Source of the DNA: Bradyrhizobium archetypum
GTDB lineage: Bacteria > Pseudomonadota > Alphaproteobacteria > Rhizobiales > Xanthobacteraceae
Length of the DNA stretch: 64,000 nt
NCBI RefSeq assembly: GCF_013114835.1
Contig: NZ_JAAVLW010000003.1
Span: forward strand, 248,001 to 312,000
Direction of reading: 5' to 3'
In this document: positions 1 to 8,602 of the stretch, piece after piece
How positions within the stretch are numbered: the first letter of the stretch is position 1
Layout: each line of letters begins with the position of its first letter
The notes under the pieces: generated by a model
The model's input: the letters and a program-made list of their open reading frames with translations, nothing else
What the model was told of the DNA's origin: nothing
Databases searched by the model: none
Program-made: the position numbers and the translations under genes

Positions 1-479
1 ACGGTACCGATCTGCTGGATTTCGTCTGCTATCAATTGGTTGCGCTTGTCGAGGAATAGCAGGCGAAACTGCTCCTTGTCGGCAAACGCCATGCCGGACC
101 GGCAATAGTCGATCACGTCGTTCCAGGAGGAGAGCGCAATCTTGCGCTTGATTTCGCCCTTTGCCACCCGGCTTGCGGCAGCCGCCAGCAGCTTGATCTG
201 GTTGATCGAGGCCTCGCCGATGCCGTCGACCTCGCGCAGGCGCGCCACCGGCGCGTGAATGACTTCGGCGAAGGAGCCGAATTTTTTCAACAGCGCCTTC
301 GCCAGCGGCTTGGTGTCGCGCCGGGGCAGGGCGGGAAACAGCGCCATTTCCAGCAGTTCGTAATCGCTCAGCGTCTCCGGCCCGGCGCCGTAAAACCGCC
401 CGCGCAGCCGCTCGCGATGGCCGTGATAGTGCGGCTTGTCACTGGTCAGGTCTTCTGTTGGATCGGTCTTGGCGGGCAT
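1..479 (-). CDS. radC: RadC/JAB-family DNA repair protein, N-terminal part (partial at left edge)
   Basis: About 159 N-terminal residues are visible, read from an ATG at 479 towards the left edge, where the gene is cut. HYHGHRERLRGRF (residues 17-29) and LSDYELLEMALF (37-48) are typical of the start of RadC proteins, followed by a helix-hairpin-helix stretch around VDGIGEASINQIKLL (84-98). The metal-binding JAB domain (HxH...D) lies mostly beyond the edge, so its integrity cannot be judged. No strong ribosome binding site precedes the ATG. RadC was named for DNA repair, but its biochemical role is unsettled. It shares its strand with the next gene and map; a radC-map neighbourhood is usual in this group. 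Confidence 0.88.
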   Translation of the reverse strand, partial: MPAKTDPTEDLTSDKPHYHGHRERLRGRFYGAGPETLSDYELLEMALFPALPRRDTKPLAKALLKKFGSFAEVIHAPVARLREVDGIGEASINQIKLLAAAASRVAKGEIKRKIALSSWNDVIDYCRSGMAFADKEQFRLLFLDKRNQLIADEIQQIGT

Positions 480-549
480 CGGTCCAAATGTGCCGTGGAC
501 GCGAATTTTTGCAACCGGGAAAATCGCAATGATTGATCCCCGTGCCGCT

Positions 550-621
550 TACGCCCGACGGTAGAGCCCGGGCCGAAGCGTTGATGTTATACCTCGCCGC
601 TCGAGACCGCCGTCGGGCGTA
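550..621. repeat. 12-bp perfect inverted repeat spanning the end of the 587-1144 gene
   Basis: TACGCCCGACGG at 550-561 is the exact reverse complement of the 12 bases at 610-621, with 48 bases between. The right arm lies in the last codons of the minus-strand gene and the left arm between that gene and radC. It could form a stem at the 3' end of the message, but there is no run of T, so it is not a classical terminator. Confidence 0.5.
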
Positions 622-1144
622 CACTCCGCTTGAGATAAAACTCGCCGGTCAGCCGCCAGCTCTTGCGCTCATCGGTCGATTCGCGGCTGATCCAGTGCAG
701 CGAGTTCGCTTCGATCTCGGTGAAGCACCACTGGCAGATCGTGCCAGCGGCGTCGCGATATTCCTGCACGATGTCGTCGCCCACTTGGCGGCCGGTCATC
801 CGGTTGTAGGACTGGCGTACCGGGTCGACGAAGATGATCTGCCAATTGTCCTGCCCGGGATCGTAGATCCGCAAGGTCGTGCCGTACATCCGGTCGTCCT
901 CGCCGGCCGCGCGCCCGGTTCGCGCGGGCACGATCCAGACGTCCTGGATCGCGCGGCCCTGCAGGGCCCAGCCGAAATGGACCTCGCAACTGGAATCGAA
1001 GCGCTCGCCGTTCGCGCGGTGCACCGTCACGGTGCCGTCCCATGCGCCGACGAAACGGCCATACAGCATCATCTTGTCGGCGCGGTCCGGCGCCGGACCG
1101 TTGCTGCATAGTGCGTCGATGAATGAAAGCGATTCGCTGGCCAT
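587..1144 (-). CDS. conserved hypothetical protein (DUF1579-like beta-barrel, uncertain)
   Basis: A 185-residue soluble protein with no signal peptide or membrane segment. The ATG at 1144 is preceded by a good Shine-Dalgarno (GGGAGA), which makes it preferable to an upstream in-frame ATG at 1234. GRFVGAWDGTVTVH near the N-terminus, VHFGWALQGRAIQDVWIV in the middle and the repeated W/Y-rich beta-type strands resemble small lipocalin-like or DUF1579-type barrels that may bind a hydrophobic ligand. The family is inferred from general pattern only. It lies between map and radC on the same strand, with no obvious functional link to either. Confidence 0.8.
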   Translation of the reverse strand: MASESLSFIDALCSNGPAPDRADKMMLYGRFVGAWDGTVTVHRANGERFDSSCEVHFGWALQGRAIQDVWIVPARTGRAAGEDDRMYGTTLRIYDPGQDNWQIIFVDPVRQSYNRMTGRQVGDDIVQEYRDAAGTICQWCFTEIEANSLHWISRESTDERKSWRLTGEFYLKRSVRPTAVSSGEV

Positions 1145-1331
1145 TGATGTTCTCCCGTCGAATTCGTCGTGTTCGGGAGACTTCGCAAATGAGGAAGGGC
1201 GTCGCTTGGAGAAAATTGCGGTTGATCGAGGCAAGCCGGATGCGGCCGGTATGCCGGGCAGCGGCCGATTGCACAGAGAAAGGCACGGCGCGAAGCTCGG
1301 CGCTTCGGGATTATTCCCCGCGCCGGCTCAA

Positions 1332-2156
1332 CTATGTCGTAGCCGGCGGCTTCTCGCCGTTGCGTTCGGACAGCGTGAAGATCTCGACGCCGGTGGCGGT
1401 CACGCCCACCGAATGCTCGAACTGGGCCGATAGCGACCGGTCGCGGGTTACCGCGGTCCAGCCGTCGGACAGGATCTTCACATGCGGCTTGCCGAGATTG
1501 ATCATCGGCTCGATGGTGAAGAACATGCCGGGCTTGAGCATCACGCCTTCGCCGGGCCGGCCGATATGGATGATGTTGGGCTCATCATGGAACATGCGCC
1601 CGAGGCCATGGCCGCAGAAATCACGCACCACGCTCATGCCCTGCGGCTCGACAAAGCTCTGGATGGCGTGGCCGATGTCGCCGGTGGTGGCGCCGGGCTT
1701 CACCGCGGCGATGCCGCGCATCATCGCTTCGTAGGTGACCTCTATCAGCCGCTCCGCCTTGCGGGCGATCGGGCCGATCACATACATGCGGCTGGAATCG
1801 CCGTACCAGCCGTCGACGATGAACGTGACGTCGATATTGACGATGTCGCCTTCCTTCAGCGGGCGATCGCCGGGCATGCCGTGGCAGACCACGTGATTGA
1901 TCGAGGTGCAAGTCGAGTAGCGGTAACCGCGATACATCAGCGTCGCCGGATAGGCGCCATGGCTGAAGGCGAAGTCGCGGACGAATTCGTCGATCCGCGA
2001 CGTCGGAACGCCCGCCTTGACGACATCGGTGAGCTCGTCGAGGCATTTGGCGACCAGCGCGCCCGCCTTGCGCATGCCGGCGAATCCGCTCGGGCCGTGC
2101 AGCTTGATCTGGCCGGTCTTACGTAACGAGGTCTCGGTCGCTTCAATATAGCTCAT
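1332..2156 (-). CDS. map: type I methionine aminopeptidase
   Basis: Removes the initiator methionine from nascent proteins in the cytoplasm. At 274 residues it has normal length for the type I enzyme. The metal ligands are recognisable: the two Asp in NIDVTFIVDGWYGDSSRMY, the His in CGHGLGRMFHDEP, and the Glu residues in FTIEPMINLG and near EHSVGVT. The ATG at 2156 is the natural start of MSYIEATET, although the ribosome binding site is weak. It acts after peptide deformylase, whose gene begins at the other end of this window. Confidence 0.97.
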   Translation of the reverse strand: MSYIEATETSLRKTGQIKLHGPSGFAGMRKAGALVAKCLDELTDVVKAGVPTSRIDEFVRDFAFSHGAYPATLMYRGYRYSTCTSINHVVCHGMPGDRPLKEGDIVNIDVTFIVDGWYGDSSRMYVIGPIARKAERLIEVTYEAMMRGIAAVKPGATTGDIGHAIQSFVEPQGMSVVRDFCGHGLGRMFHDEPNIIHIGRPGEGVMLKPGMFFTIEPMINLGKPHVKILSDGWTAVTRDRSLSAQFEHSVGVTATGVEIFTLSERNGEKPPATT

Positions 2157-2272
2157 GGGCGGTCATGCTTCGGTGGGAACGGCAATGGGTTGATTTTGAA
2201 CGCCTAATTTAATGATCGGAATGGTCAGTGCAAGCCAAGGTTGGAGTCTGCGCGGCCATAAAAGGCTTGCAT

Positions 2273-3583
2273 CTAGCCGGAAACTTCCACCACTGGCTCG
2301 ACCGGCAGCGCACCGCCGCGGACGCGGATTTCGCGGACCGGATAGGGAACACGGATGCCCTCCCGCTTGAACGCGTCCCACAGTGCCAGCATCACCTCGC
2401 TCTTGACGTTGTCCATACCGTCGGGATCGGCGATCCAGAAGGTCAGCGAGAACTTCATGCCGGCCTCGGCGAACTCCGTGATGATGCAGTTCGGCGGCTT
2501 GTTCTTGATGGCGCGCGGCGCAGCCGCCGCGACCTCGATCGCCAGCTTGCAGACGAGGCGGGGATCGGCATCGTAATTGGTGCTGAACAGTACCTTCACC
2601 AGCGTATTCTTGTCGGTGTAGGTCCAGTTCACGACCTTCTGCGTCACCAGGTCTTCGTTCGGAATCAGGAACTCGCGGCCATCGCCGGCGGCGACCGAGA
2701 TGTAGCGCGTCTTCATCGTGCTGATGCGCCCGGTGTTGTCGCCGATGGTGACGAGGTCGCCCGGTTTCACCGATTTGTCGACCAGGAGGATGATGCCGCT
2801 GATGAAGTTGGCAACGATCTTCTGCAGGCCGAGACCGATACCGACGCCGGCCGCGCCGGTGAACACCGCGAGCGCCGCGAGATTGATGCCGACCGCGCTC
2901 AAGGCCACCGCAATGGCAAATACCATCAGCGTGAACCGGACGATCTTGACCAGCAGCACCTGGATCGACGGCGTCAGGTCGCCGGACCGGGTGATCCGGC
3001 CTTCCACGAAATTGCTGGCGATGTTGGTCAGCCACAGCGCCACGATCAGGAGCGCGCCAAGCTTGATCAGCAGCAGCGGCGTCAATCGGAGATCGCCGAG
3101 CACGATCGAGACCGAGTCGAGCGCCTCGATCACCGGCTCGAGCTGGCCCAGAATGCTCAAGGCTACGACCAGCCAGGCCGAAATCGACACCAGGCGGACC
3201 ACGAAGGTGTTGCGGATCACCGAGGTGATGAGGTTGATGACCAGCCAGGCGACGGCGAGCTTGGCGGCAACCGCCAGCAGATAGGAGCGGCTTGGCCAGG
3301 TCGAGGCGATCATGACCGCGCGCGCCAGCGTCATCAGAGCCGCGAACACCGCCGTCGCGGTGCTGCCGACCAGCACGCGGATGAACAGCCGGAACGGCGC
3401 CGGCCAGCCCATCGCAACCGACGACACGTCTATCCTGGACCGCACTGCCGCGCCGCTGGCCCAGGCGATCCCGGTAGCGGTCAGGATCAGTCCGAGCTGC
3501 AGATAGAACCAGGGCGAGGTGACCTCCGCGCCGACCGAGCGCGCGGCGCTGTGCAGGATCTCGATGATCTCTTTCAAATCCAT
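2273..3583 (-). CDS. MscS-family mechanosensitive ion channel protein
   Basis: A 436-residue inner-membrane protein. The N-terminal 200 or so residues hold several hydrophobic helices. The pore-lining helix and the start of the MscS beta domain are clear in GAAGVGIGLGLQKIVANF followed by GIILLVDKSVKPGDLVTIG. The C-terminal part (FSTNYDADPRL to PYPVREIRV) is the alpha/beta domain. The start at 3583 (MDLKEIIEIL) follows a purine-rich GAACGAGA; an in-frame upstream ATG at 3721 would add a long Arg/Pro-rich leader that does not look like protein. MscS channels release solutes on hypo-osmotic shock. It is longer than E. coli MscS (286 residues) because of extra N-terminal helices. Confidence 0.92.
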   Translation of the reverse strand: MDLKEIIEILHSAARSVGAEVTSPWFYLQLGLILTATGIAWASGAAVRSRIDVSSVAMGWPAPFRLFIRVLVGSTATAVFAALMTLARAVMIASTWPSRSYLLAVAAKLAVAWLVINLITSVIRNTFVVRLVSISAWLVVALSILGQLEPVIEALDSVSIVLGDLRLTPLLLIKLGALLIVALWLTNIASNFVEGRITRSGDLTPSIQVLLVKIVRFTLMVFAIAVALSAVGINLAALAVFTGAAGVGIGLGLQKIVANFISGIILLVDKSVKPGDLVTIGDNTGRISTMKTRYISVAAGDGREFLIPNEDLVTQKVVNWTYTDKNTLVKVLFSTNYDADPRLVCKLAIEVAAAAPRAIKNKPPNCIITEFAEAGMKFSLTFWIADPDGMDNVKSEVMLALWDAFKREGIRVPYPVREIRVRGGALPVEPVVEVSG

Positions 3584-3810
3584 CGGCAAATCTCGTTCGA
3601 GGCCAGCCGGCCTCTTCAGGCAAGTTGATTCGCAAGGTGCAGGCAGATTCCCACAAGCGCAGCGCGGACGCCATCGATACGCAGCTACGGTGACGGCCCA
3701 GGCCCTAAAAATCGGGCACATTGCCGCTATCGCAGAAATGGGTTGGCGTTCAAGTGTGGCAACGATAAGGATGCAATTGCAAGTATTTGCGGGCGAATTA
3801 TCGGAGGTTC

Positions 3811-5604
3811 ATGAGTTCTCTCGACTCGGTCAGCATCGCCATCTTTCTGGGCGCTATTCTGGTGATGGCGGGCATTCTGTCGAGCCTGCTTGCGCTGCGC
3901 TTCGGGGCGCCGCTGCTGCTGGTGTTCCTCCTGATCGGCATGCTGGCGGGCGATGCCGGGCCGGGCCAGCTCAGCTTCGATGACGTTCGCACCACCTATC
4001 TGGTCGGATCGGTCGCGCTGGCGCTGATCCTGTTCGACGGCGGGCTGCGCACCAAATTTCAGAGCATTCGCACGGTGCTTGCGCCATCGATGGTACTGGC
4101 GACGGTTGGCGTGCTGCTGACCGCGCTCGTCACGGCGCCGGTCGCCAAATACGTGCTCGACCTGAACTGGACCGAGTCATTGCTGGTCGGCGCCGTGGTG
4201 GCGTCGACCGATGCTGCGGCGGTGTTTCTGCTGGTCCATACGCAAGGCCTGCGCCTGCGGCCCCGTGTCGGGGCAACGCTGGAAGCGGAGTCCGGCACCA
4301 ACGATCCGTTCGCGATCTTCCTGACCCTGATGCTGGTCGAATTCATTTCGGTCGGGCAAAGCTCGCCCGGACATGTCGCATTCGAACTCGCCCGCGAAGG
4401 CCTGCTCGGCGCCTTCGTCGGCGTGATCGGCGGCCGCCTGGTGGTGCTGGCGCTCAACCGCATGGCGCTGCCGCAGGGCCTGCACGCGCCCTTCGTCACG
4501 ACGGCCGCCCTGGTGATTTTCGGCATGGCGCAGATCGCGCATGCCTCGGGCTTTCTCGCGGTCTATCTCGCCGGCATCATCATCGGCAACCGGCCGACCC
4601 GCGCGCATAACTCGGTGATCACCTTTCTCGACGCCGCGACCTGGCTGGCGCAAATCGTGATGTTCGTCCTGCTCGGGCTATTAGTATCGCCACAGCGTCT
4701 GTTGGACAGCGTGGGGCCGGCGGTGATCGTGGCGCTGGTGCTGATGCTGGTGGCGCGGCCGCTCGCGGTGATGCTGTGCCTTGTGCCGTTCCGGTTCAAC
4801 TGGCGGGAGAAGATCTTCATCGCTTGGACCGGGCTGCGCGGTGCGGTCGCGATCTTTCTCGCCTCGATCCCGATGCTGATCGGATTGCCCAAAGCCTATC
4901 TTTATTTCGATGTCGCCTTTGTCGTGGTCATCATATCGCTGTTGCTGCAGGGCTGGACGCTGGCGTCGGCGGCGCGGTGGCTGCATGTGGCGCTGCCGCG
5001 TATCGACCGCGGGCCGCGGCGCGTCGAGCTCGATCTGCCCGGCCAGCTCGAGCAGCAACTGGTCGGCTATCCCGTGCGCCCGAAAAGCCTGTATTTCCGG
5101 CGCGGCCTGCTGCCATCCTGGTCCAAGCCGACACTGGTGATCCGCGACGAGCGGATTCTTTCGCCCACCGAGGCCGATCCGGTCGCTTCCGGCGATTACC
5201 TCTATCTGCTGGCGCCGCCGGAAAAGGCTGAGGCGCTGGACCGCTTCTTTGTCGATATGGCGCCGAGCTCGGCGCCCGATCCGCATCTGCTCGGCGATTT
5301 CATGGTGTCCGGCGAGCACACGCTCGGCGAACTGGCCGAAATCTACGGCGTTTCCGTCGGCAAAGAGCAGACGCGGCTGACGCTGGCGGACTATTTCGAC
5401 ATTCATCTCGACCATGCCCCGAAGGAGGGCGCTGAGCTCGAACTCGATTCCATCGTTCTGGTGGCGCGCAGCATTGGCGGCGGCCGGGTCAATGTGATCG
5501 GCCTTCGGCTGCCCGAGGACGAGGAAAAGGCCGTGCCGCTGACGCGCTGGCAGGCATTCAGGCGCAAGCTGGCGGAGGTCTGGTCGTCGGTGGCAGGGGT
5601 TTGA
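3811..5604 (+). CDS. nhaP2: K+/H+ antiporter, NhaP2/CvrA type (CPA1 family with C-terminal RCK_C-like domain)
   Basis: A 597-residue cation/proton antiporter. About 12 transmembrane helices fill residues 1-390, with the CPA1 signature LIGMLAGDAGPGQL near the N-terminus, the ion-site region VVASTDAAAVFLL and TGLRGAVAIFLASIPM further on. A hydrophilic C-terminus follows: an RCK_C/TrkA-C-like segment (VIRDERILSPTEADPVASGDYLYLL) and a final CorC-like region. A strong Shine-Dalgarno, CGGAGG, sits 3 bases before the ATG at 3811. It expels K+ in exchange for protons and probably works in osmotic or pH balance, a role that suits its divergent neighbour, the MscS channel. Confidence 0.93.
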   Translation: MSSLDSVSIAIFLGAILVMAGILSSLLALRFGAPLLLVFLLIGMLAGDAGPGQLSFDDVRTTYLVGSVALALILFDGGLRTKFQSIRTVLAPSMVLATVGVLLTALVTAPVAKYVLDLNWTESLLVGAVVASTDAAAVFLLVHTQGLRLRPRVGATLEAESGTNDPFAIFLTLMLVEFISVGQSSPGHVAFELAREGLLGAFVGVIGGRLVVLALNRMALPQGLHAPFVTTAALVIFGMAQIAHASGFLAVYLAGIIIGNRPTRAHNSVITFLDAATWLAQIVMFVLLGLLVSPQRLLDSVGPAVIVALVLMLVARPLAVMLCLVPFRFNWREKIFIAWTGLRGAVAIFLASIPMLIGLPKAYLYFDVAFVVVIISLLLQGWTLASAARWLHVALPRIDRGPRRVELDLPGQLEQQLVGYPVRPKSLYFRRGLLPSWSKPTLVIRDERILSPTEADPVASGDYLYLLAPPEKAEALDRFFVDMAPSSAPDPHLLGDFMVSGEHTLGELAEIYGVSVGKEQTRLTLADYFDIHLDHAPKEGAELELDSIVLVARSIGGGRVNVIGLRLPEDEEKAVPLTRWQAFRRKLAEVWSSVAGV

Positions 5605-5612
5605 GGCCCACG

Positions 5613-5626
5613 GCGTTCACGAACGC
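5613..5626. terminator. short hairpin between convergent genes
   Basis: GCGTTC-AC-GAACGC is a perfect 6-bp stem between the convergent nhaP2 and dodecin genes. There is no T-run, so a terminator role is only a guess from position. Confidence 0.25.
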
Positions 5627-5645
5627 TGATGGCGTCACATCGCCA

Positions 5646-5873
5646 TCATTGCTCTTCCAGCGTGAATCCAACCCGCAAGGTGACCTGGTAGTGGCGAACA
5701 GATCCGTTTTCGATATGGCCCCTGGTTTGTACGACTTCGAACCATTTCATCTCGCGAATGGTCTTTGACGCGCGGCTGATGGCGTTCTGAATCGCGTCCT
5801 CGATGCTCTTTTCGGAAGACCCTACGAGATCCAGGATCTTGTACACGTGATCCTTCATGCCGGTGTCTGCCAT
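5646..5873 (-). CDS. dodecin flavin-binding protein
   Basis: A 75-residue protein with the dodecin fold: [20 protein letters not shown], then a helix, [15 protein letters not shown] and a last strand [13 protein letters not shown]. Dodecins form dodecamers that store or buffer riboflavin, FMN or FAD. The Trp in MKWFEV is the residue that stacks with flavin. The ATG at 5873 ([12 protein letters not shown]) has GGAGG at the right spacing; an upstream in-frame ATG at 5960 would add 29 residues not found in dodecins. It is divergent from the glycine-reductase-like gene at 6129. Confidence 0.93.
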   Translation of the reverse strand: MADTGMKDHVYKILDLVGSSEKSIEDAIQNAISRASKTIREMKWFEVVQTRGHIENGSVRHYQVTLRVGFTLEEQ

Positions 5874-6081
5874 AGCTAACCTCCGTTGCGGCCATCGGTG
5901 CTGAGTTCTGAACGAGTTGGCAACCTCCCCAGTTCCATGACTTTCTGGCGACTTGTGCATCCAAGTGACCGCGCTCGACGCTGCGTGCGATCCATCGCTG
6001 CGCAGCCGGCATGCCGTCGCCCATGCCGTCCGCCGTATTTTCCGCTGTTGAGGAATTGGCGAAGTATCATTAGCTTAAACA

Positions 6082-6100
6082 GAGGTCAGCCAATGACCTC
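6082..6100. promoter_or_regulatory. operator-like palindrome upstream of the GrdB-like gene
   Basis: GAGGTCA-gccaa-TGACCTC is a perfect inverted repeat with 7-bp arms and a 5-bp spacer, 28 bases before the ATG at 6129. The size and spacing fit a dimeric transcription factor site, or alternatively a small leader hairpin. No regulator gene lies next to it. Confidence 0.5.
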
Positions 6101-6128
6101 ACGGTAGAAACGTAAGGAGAGACACACA

Positions 6129-7058
6129 ATGTCCGGCCCCTCTGACGATCAGCTCGGCTTTGCGCCCGACTACGATTCTCCCGTTCCCTATATGCAGCGA
6201 ACGCGCGACTACTACGCGGCGATCGGCTACACCACGCCCTATCGCTGGGCGCACTATGTCGATGCGCCGTTCCAGCCGCTGAAAAAGCCGCTCGCGCAAT
6301 CGCGCGTCGCCATCGTCACCACCGCCGCGCAATATGATCCGGCCAAGGGCGACCAGGGCCCGGGCGCGCCGTACAATGGCGGCGCCAAGTTCTACAAGGT
6401 CTATGACGGCGATACCTCGAAACAGCACGATTTGCGGATCTCGCATATCGGCTACGACCGCAAGCACACCACCGCGACCGACAGCGGCACCTGGTTTCCA
6501 TTGCCGCAGCTTCTGAAAGCCAAAGCGTCGGGCCGCATCGGCGAGGTCGCGCCGCGTTTTTTCGGTGCGCCGACCAACCGCAGCCATCGCGTCACCATCG
6601 AAACCGATGCACCCGATATCCTCGCCCGCTGCCTCGCCGATCAGGTCGATGTCGCCGTGATCGTCCCGAACTGCCCGGTCTGTCATCAAACGTCGGCGCT
6701 GGTGGCGCGCCATCTCGAAGCCAACGGCATCGCGACTGTGGTGATGGGCTGCGCCAAGGATATCGTCGAATTCGCCGCCGCGCCGCGCTTCCTGTTTTCG
6801 GATTTCCCGCTCGGCAACTCCGCCGGCAAGCCGCATGATTTGGACTCGCAAGCGCTGACGCTCGAGCTGGCGCTGCGGCTAGTGGAGTCCGCGCCCGGCG
6901 CGCGCACCACGATGCAGTCGCCGCTGCGCTGGAGCGCGGACGCCTCCTGGAAGCTCGACTACAACAACATCTCGCAGATGAGCCCGGAAGAGCTGGCGCG
7001 CCGCCGCGCCGAATTCGACAAGCAGAAGGAGATCGCGCGCGGCAACCGGGCGGCGTGA
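6129..7058 (+). CDS. GrdB-like protein (glycine/sarcosine/betaine reductase selenoprotein B family, Cys form)
   Basis: A 309-residue soluble protein resembling the B-subunit (PF07355-type) of clostridial glycine/betaine reductases. The stretch VIVPNCPVCHQ (residues 178-187) falls where true GrdB has its UxxCxxC selenocysteine motif; Cys182 sits at the selenocysteine position and Cys185 gives CxxC. No in-frame TGA is present. The reaction is unknown: these aerobes lack the glycine reductase complex, so a different reductive or cleavage reaction on an amine or C1 substrate is likely. TAAGGAGAG precedes the ATG. A class III CoA-transferase follows in the same direction after 224 bases of repeat DNA, so co-transcription is possible but unproven. 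Confidence 0.75.
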   Translation: MSGPSDDQLGFAPDYDSPVPYMQRTRDYYAAIGYTTPYRWAHYVDAPFQPLKKPLAQSRVAIVTTAAQYDPAKGDQGPGAPYNGGAKFYKVYDGDTSKQHDLRISHIGYDRKHTTATDSGTWFPLPQLLKAKASGRIGEVAPRFFGAPTNRSHRVTIETDAPDILARCLADQVDVAVIVPNCPVCHQTSALVARHLEANGIATVVMGCAKDIVEFAAAPRFLFSDFPLGNSAGKPHDLDSQALTLELALRLVESAPGARTTMQSPLRWSADASWKLDYNNISQMSPEELARRRAEFDKQKEIARGNRAA

Positions 7059-7062
7059 TCCC

Positions 7063-7256
7063 GTCACCCTTCCCCTGGAGGGGGAGGGTCGCCGCGCAGC
7101 GGCGGGGTGGGGTGACGGTCTCTCCACGTCCAACACTGCCCGAGTCGAGAGATCACCCCACCCCGTCTCACATTTCGCTGCGTTCCATGTGAGCCGACCC
7201 TCCCGCTCCAGGGGAGGGTGCATTTCACGGCCACCCTCTCCCACACGGGGAGAGGG
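7063..7256. repeat. palindromic intergenic repeat (GGAGGG/CCACCCC type)
   Basis: The arms starting TCACCCTTCCCCTGGAGG (from about 7064) recur inverted near 7196-7220, with inner inverted arms around GGGGTGGGGTGA and TCACCCCACCCC. A second small palindrome (CTCTCCCacacGGGGAGAG) ends it. The element fills the whole gap between the GrdB-like gene and the CoA-transferase. A related element lies at 41367-41493. Confidence 0.8.
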
Positions 7257-7282
7257 AAAGAAAAAGCCAGGAGGAGGCCCCT

Positions 7283-8476
7283 TTGACCCGACCGTTCGAA
7301 GGCGTGAAGATTCTCGACTTCACGCAGGTGCTGGCTGGCCCTTATGCAAGCTACCAGCTCGCGCTGCTCGGGGCCGACGTCATCAAGGTGGAGCGCCGCG
7401 AAGGCGAGGATATGCGCCGCACGCCGCTGAGCCGTGAATGGGCCGAGCGCGGCCTTGCGCCGGGCTGGCAGGCGATCAACGGCAACAAGCGAAGCCTCAC
7501 CCTCGACCTGTCGAAGCCGCAAGCGATCGCCATCGTCAAGCAGCTCGCAGGCCAGGCCGACGTGGTGATGGAGAATTTCCGGCCCGGCGTGATGGATAAG
7601 CTCGGCATCGGCTATGCCGCGCTCTCGGCCATCAACCCGCGGCTGATCTATTGCGCCATCTCCGGCTTCGGCCAGACCGGGCCGGAGCGGCTGGGTGCCG
7701 GCTATGACGGCAAGATCCAGGCGCTGTCAGGCATCATGTCAATCACCGGCCATCCCGAGACCGGCCCCACGCGCGCCGGCTTTGCGGTCTGCGACGTGCT
7801 GTCGGGTGCGACCGCGGCCTTCGGCGTGTCGAGCGCGCTGTTTCAGCGCACGCACACCGGCAAGGGCCAGTTGGTCGACGTTTCCATGCTCGAGGCGACG
7901 CTGGCGTTCCTGTCCGGGCAGGTCGCGGACTATTCAGTGGCGGGCCATCGCCAGCAGCTTTCCGGCAATCAGGCCGTCAGCCGAAGACCTACCGCCAATT
8001 TGTTCAAGGCAGCCGACGGCTACCTGCTGCTCGCCGTCAACAGCGAGAAGCAATACCGCGCGCTGATGACGGCGCTCGGCCGTGCCGACGTGCTGGAGGA
8101 CCCGCGTTTCGTCGACTGGTTCGCGCGCCAGGAAAACGAGCCGGCGCTGCGGGCCATCATCGAGGAGGCGCTGTCGAAGAAAGACCCGCGCGAATGGGAG
8201 AAGATCCTGGAGGCGGCGGGCGCGCCCTGCGCCAGCATCTGGAAGATCGAGGAGGTGATCGAGCACCCGCAGATCGCAGCCCGCGGCGCCATCCAGGAAA
8301 TCGATACGCCCTACGGACGGCTGCGCTTTGCCGGCAGCGGCTTTCAGCTCGCCCATGGCGGCGGCCGGCTCGACCGCATGGCGCCCGCGCTCGGCGCCCA
8401 CACCGAGGAAGTGCTGGCCTCGCTCGGCTATGACGCGAAAGCGATCGCGGAACTGCGCGCACGCGAGGTCGTCTAG
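7283..8476 (+). CDS. class III (CaiB/BaiF) CoA-transferase
   Basis: A 397-residue enzyme that moves CoA between carboxylic acids. The family hallmarks are present: GVKILDFTQVLAGPYASYQL near the start, LGADVIKVERREGED, NGNKRSLTLDLSKPQA, and LVDVSMLEATLAF, which carries the catalytic Asp region. The start codon is TTG at 7283: AGGAGGAGG sits just upstream at correct spacing and the conserved N-terminus MTRPFEGVKILD begins exactly there. The substrate cannot be told from sequence; related enzymes act on oxalyl-, carnitinyl- or succinyl-CoA. Confidence 0.92.
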   Translation: MTRPFEGVKILDFTQVLAGPYASYQLALLGADVIKVERREGEDMRRTPLSREWAERGLAPGWQAINGNKRSLTLDLSKPQAIAIVKQLAGQADVVMENFRPGVMDKLGIGYAALSAINPRLIYCAISGFGQTGPERLGAGYDGKIQALSGIMSITGHPETGPTRAGFAVCDVLSGATAAFGVSSALFQRTHTGKGQLVDVSMLEATLAFLSGQVADYSVAGHRQQLSGNQAVSRRPTANLFKAADGYLLLAVNSEKQYRALMTALGRADVLEDPRFVDWFARQENEPALRAIIEEALSKKDPREWEKILEAAGAPCASIWKIEEVIEHPQIAARGAIQEIDTPYGRLRFAGSGFQLAHGGGRLDRMAPALGAHTEEVLASLGYDAKAIAELRAREVV

Positions 8477-8602
8477 CGGTAGCCCCGGGGCAGGGCGTCC
8501 CGTTATGGGGGTGCCGGCGCATGGCGACCCTGCGCCAAGCCGCTTTTATCGAGGCCGCCCAGCGTCTAAAAGACGCCTTTCCCGATCCAAGAAGGATAGA
8601 TC

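Noticed and set aside
2228..3628. Long open frame (466 codons) opposite the MscS gene
   Set aside because: Composition is Arg/Gln/His/Asp-rich with no recognisable motif; it is the antisense shadow of a GC-rich gene whose product has clear MscS motifs.
6129..7058. Possible true selenoprotein with an in-frame TGA
   Set aside because: The motif has Cys codons and no in-frame TGA; no selenocysteine insertion needed.
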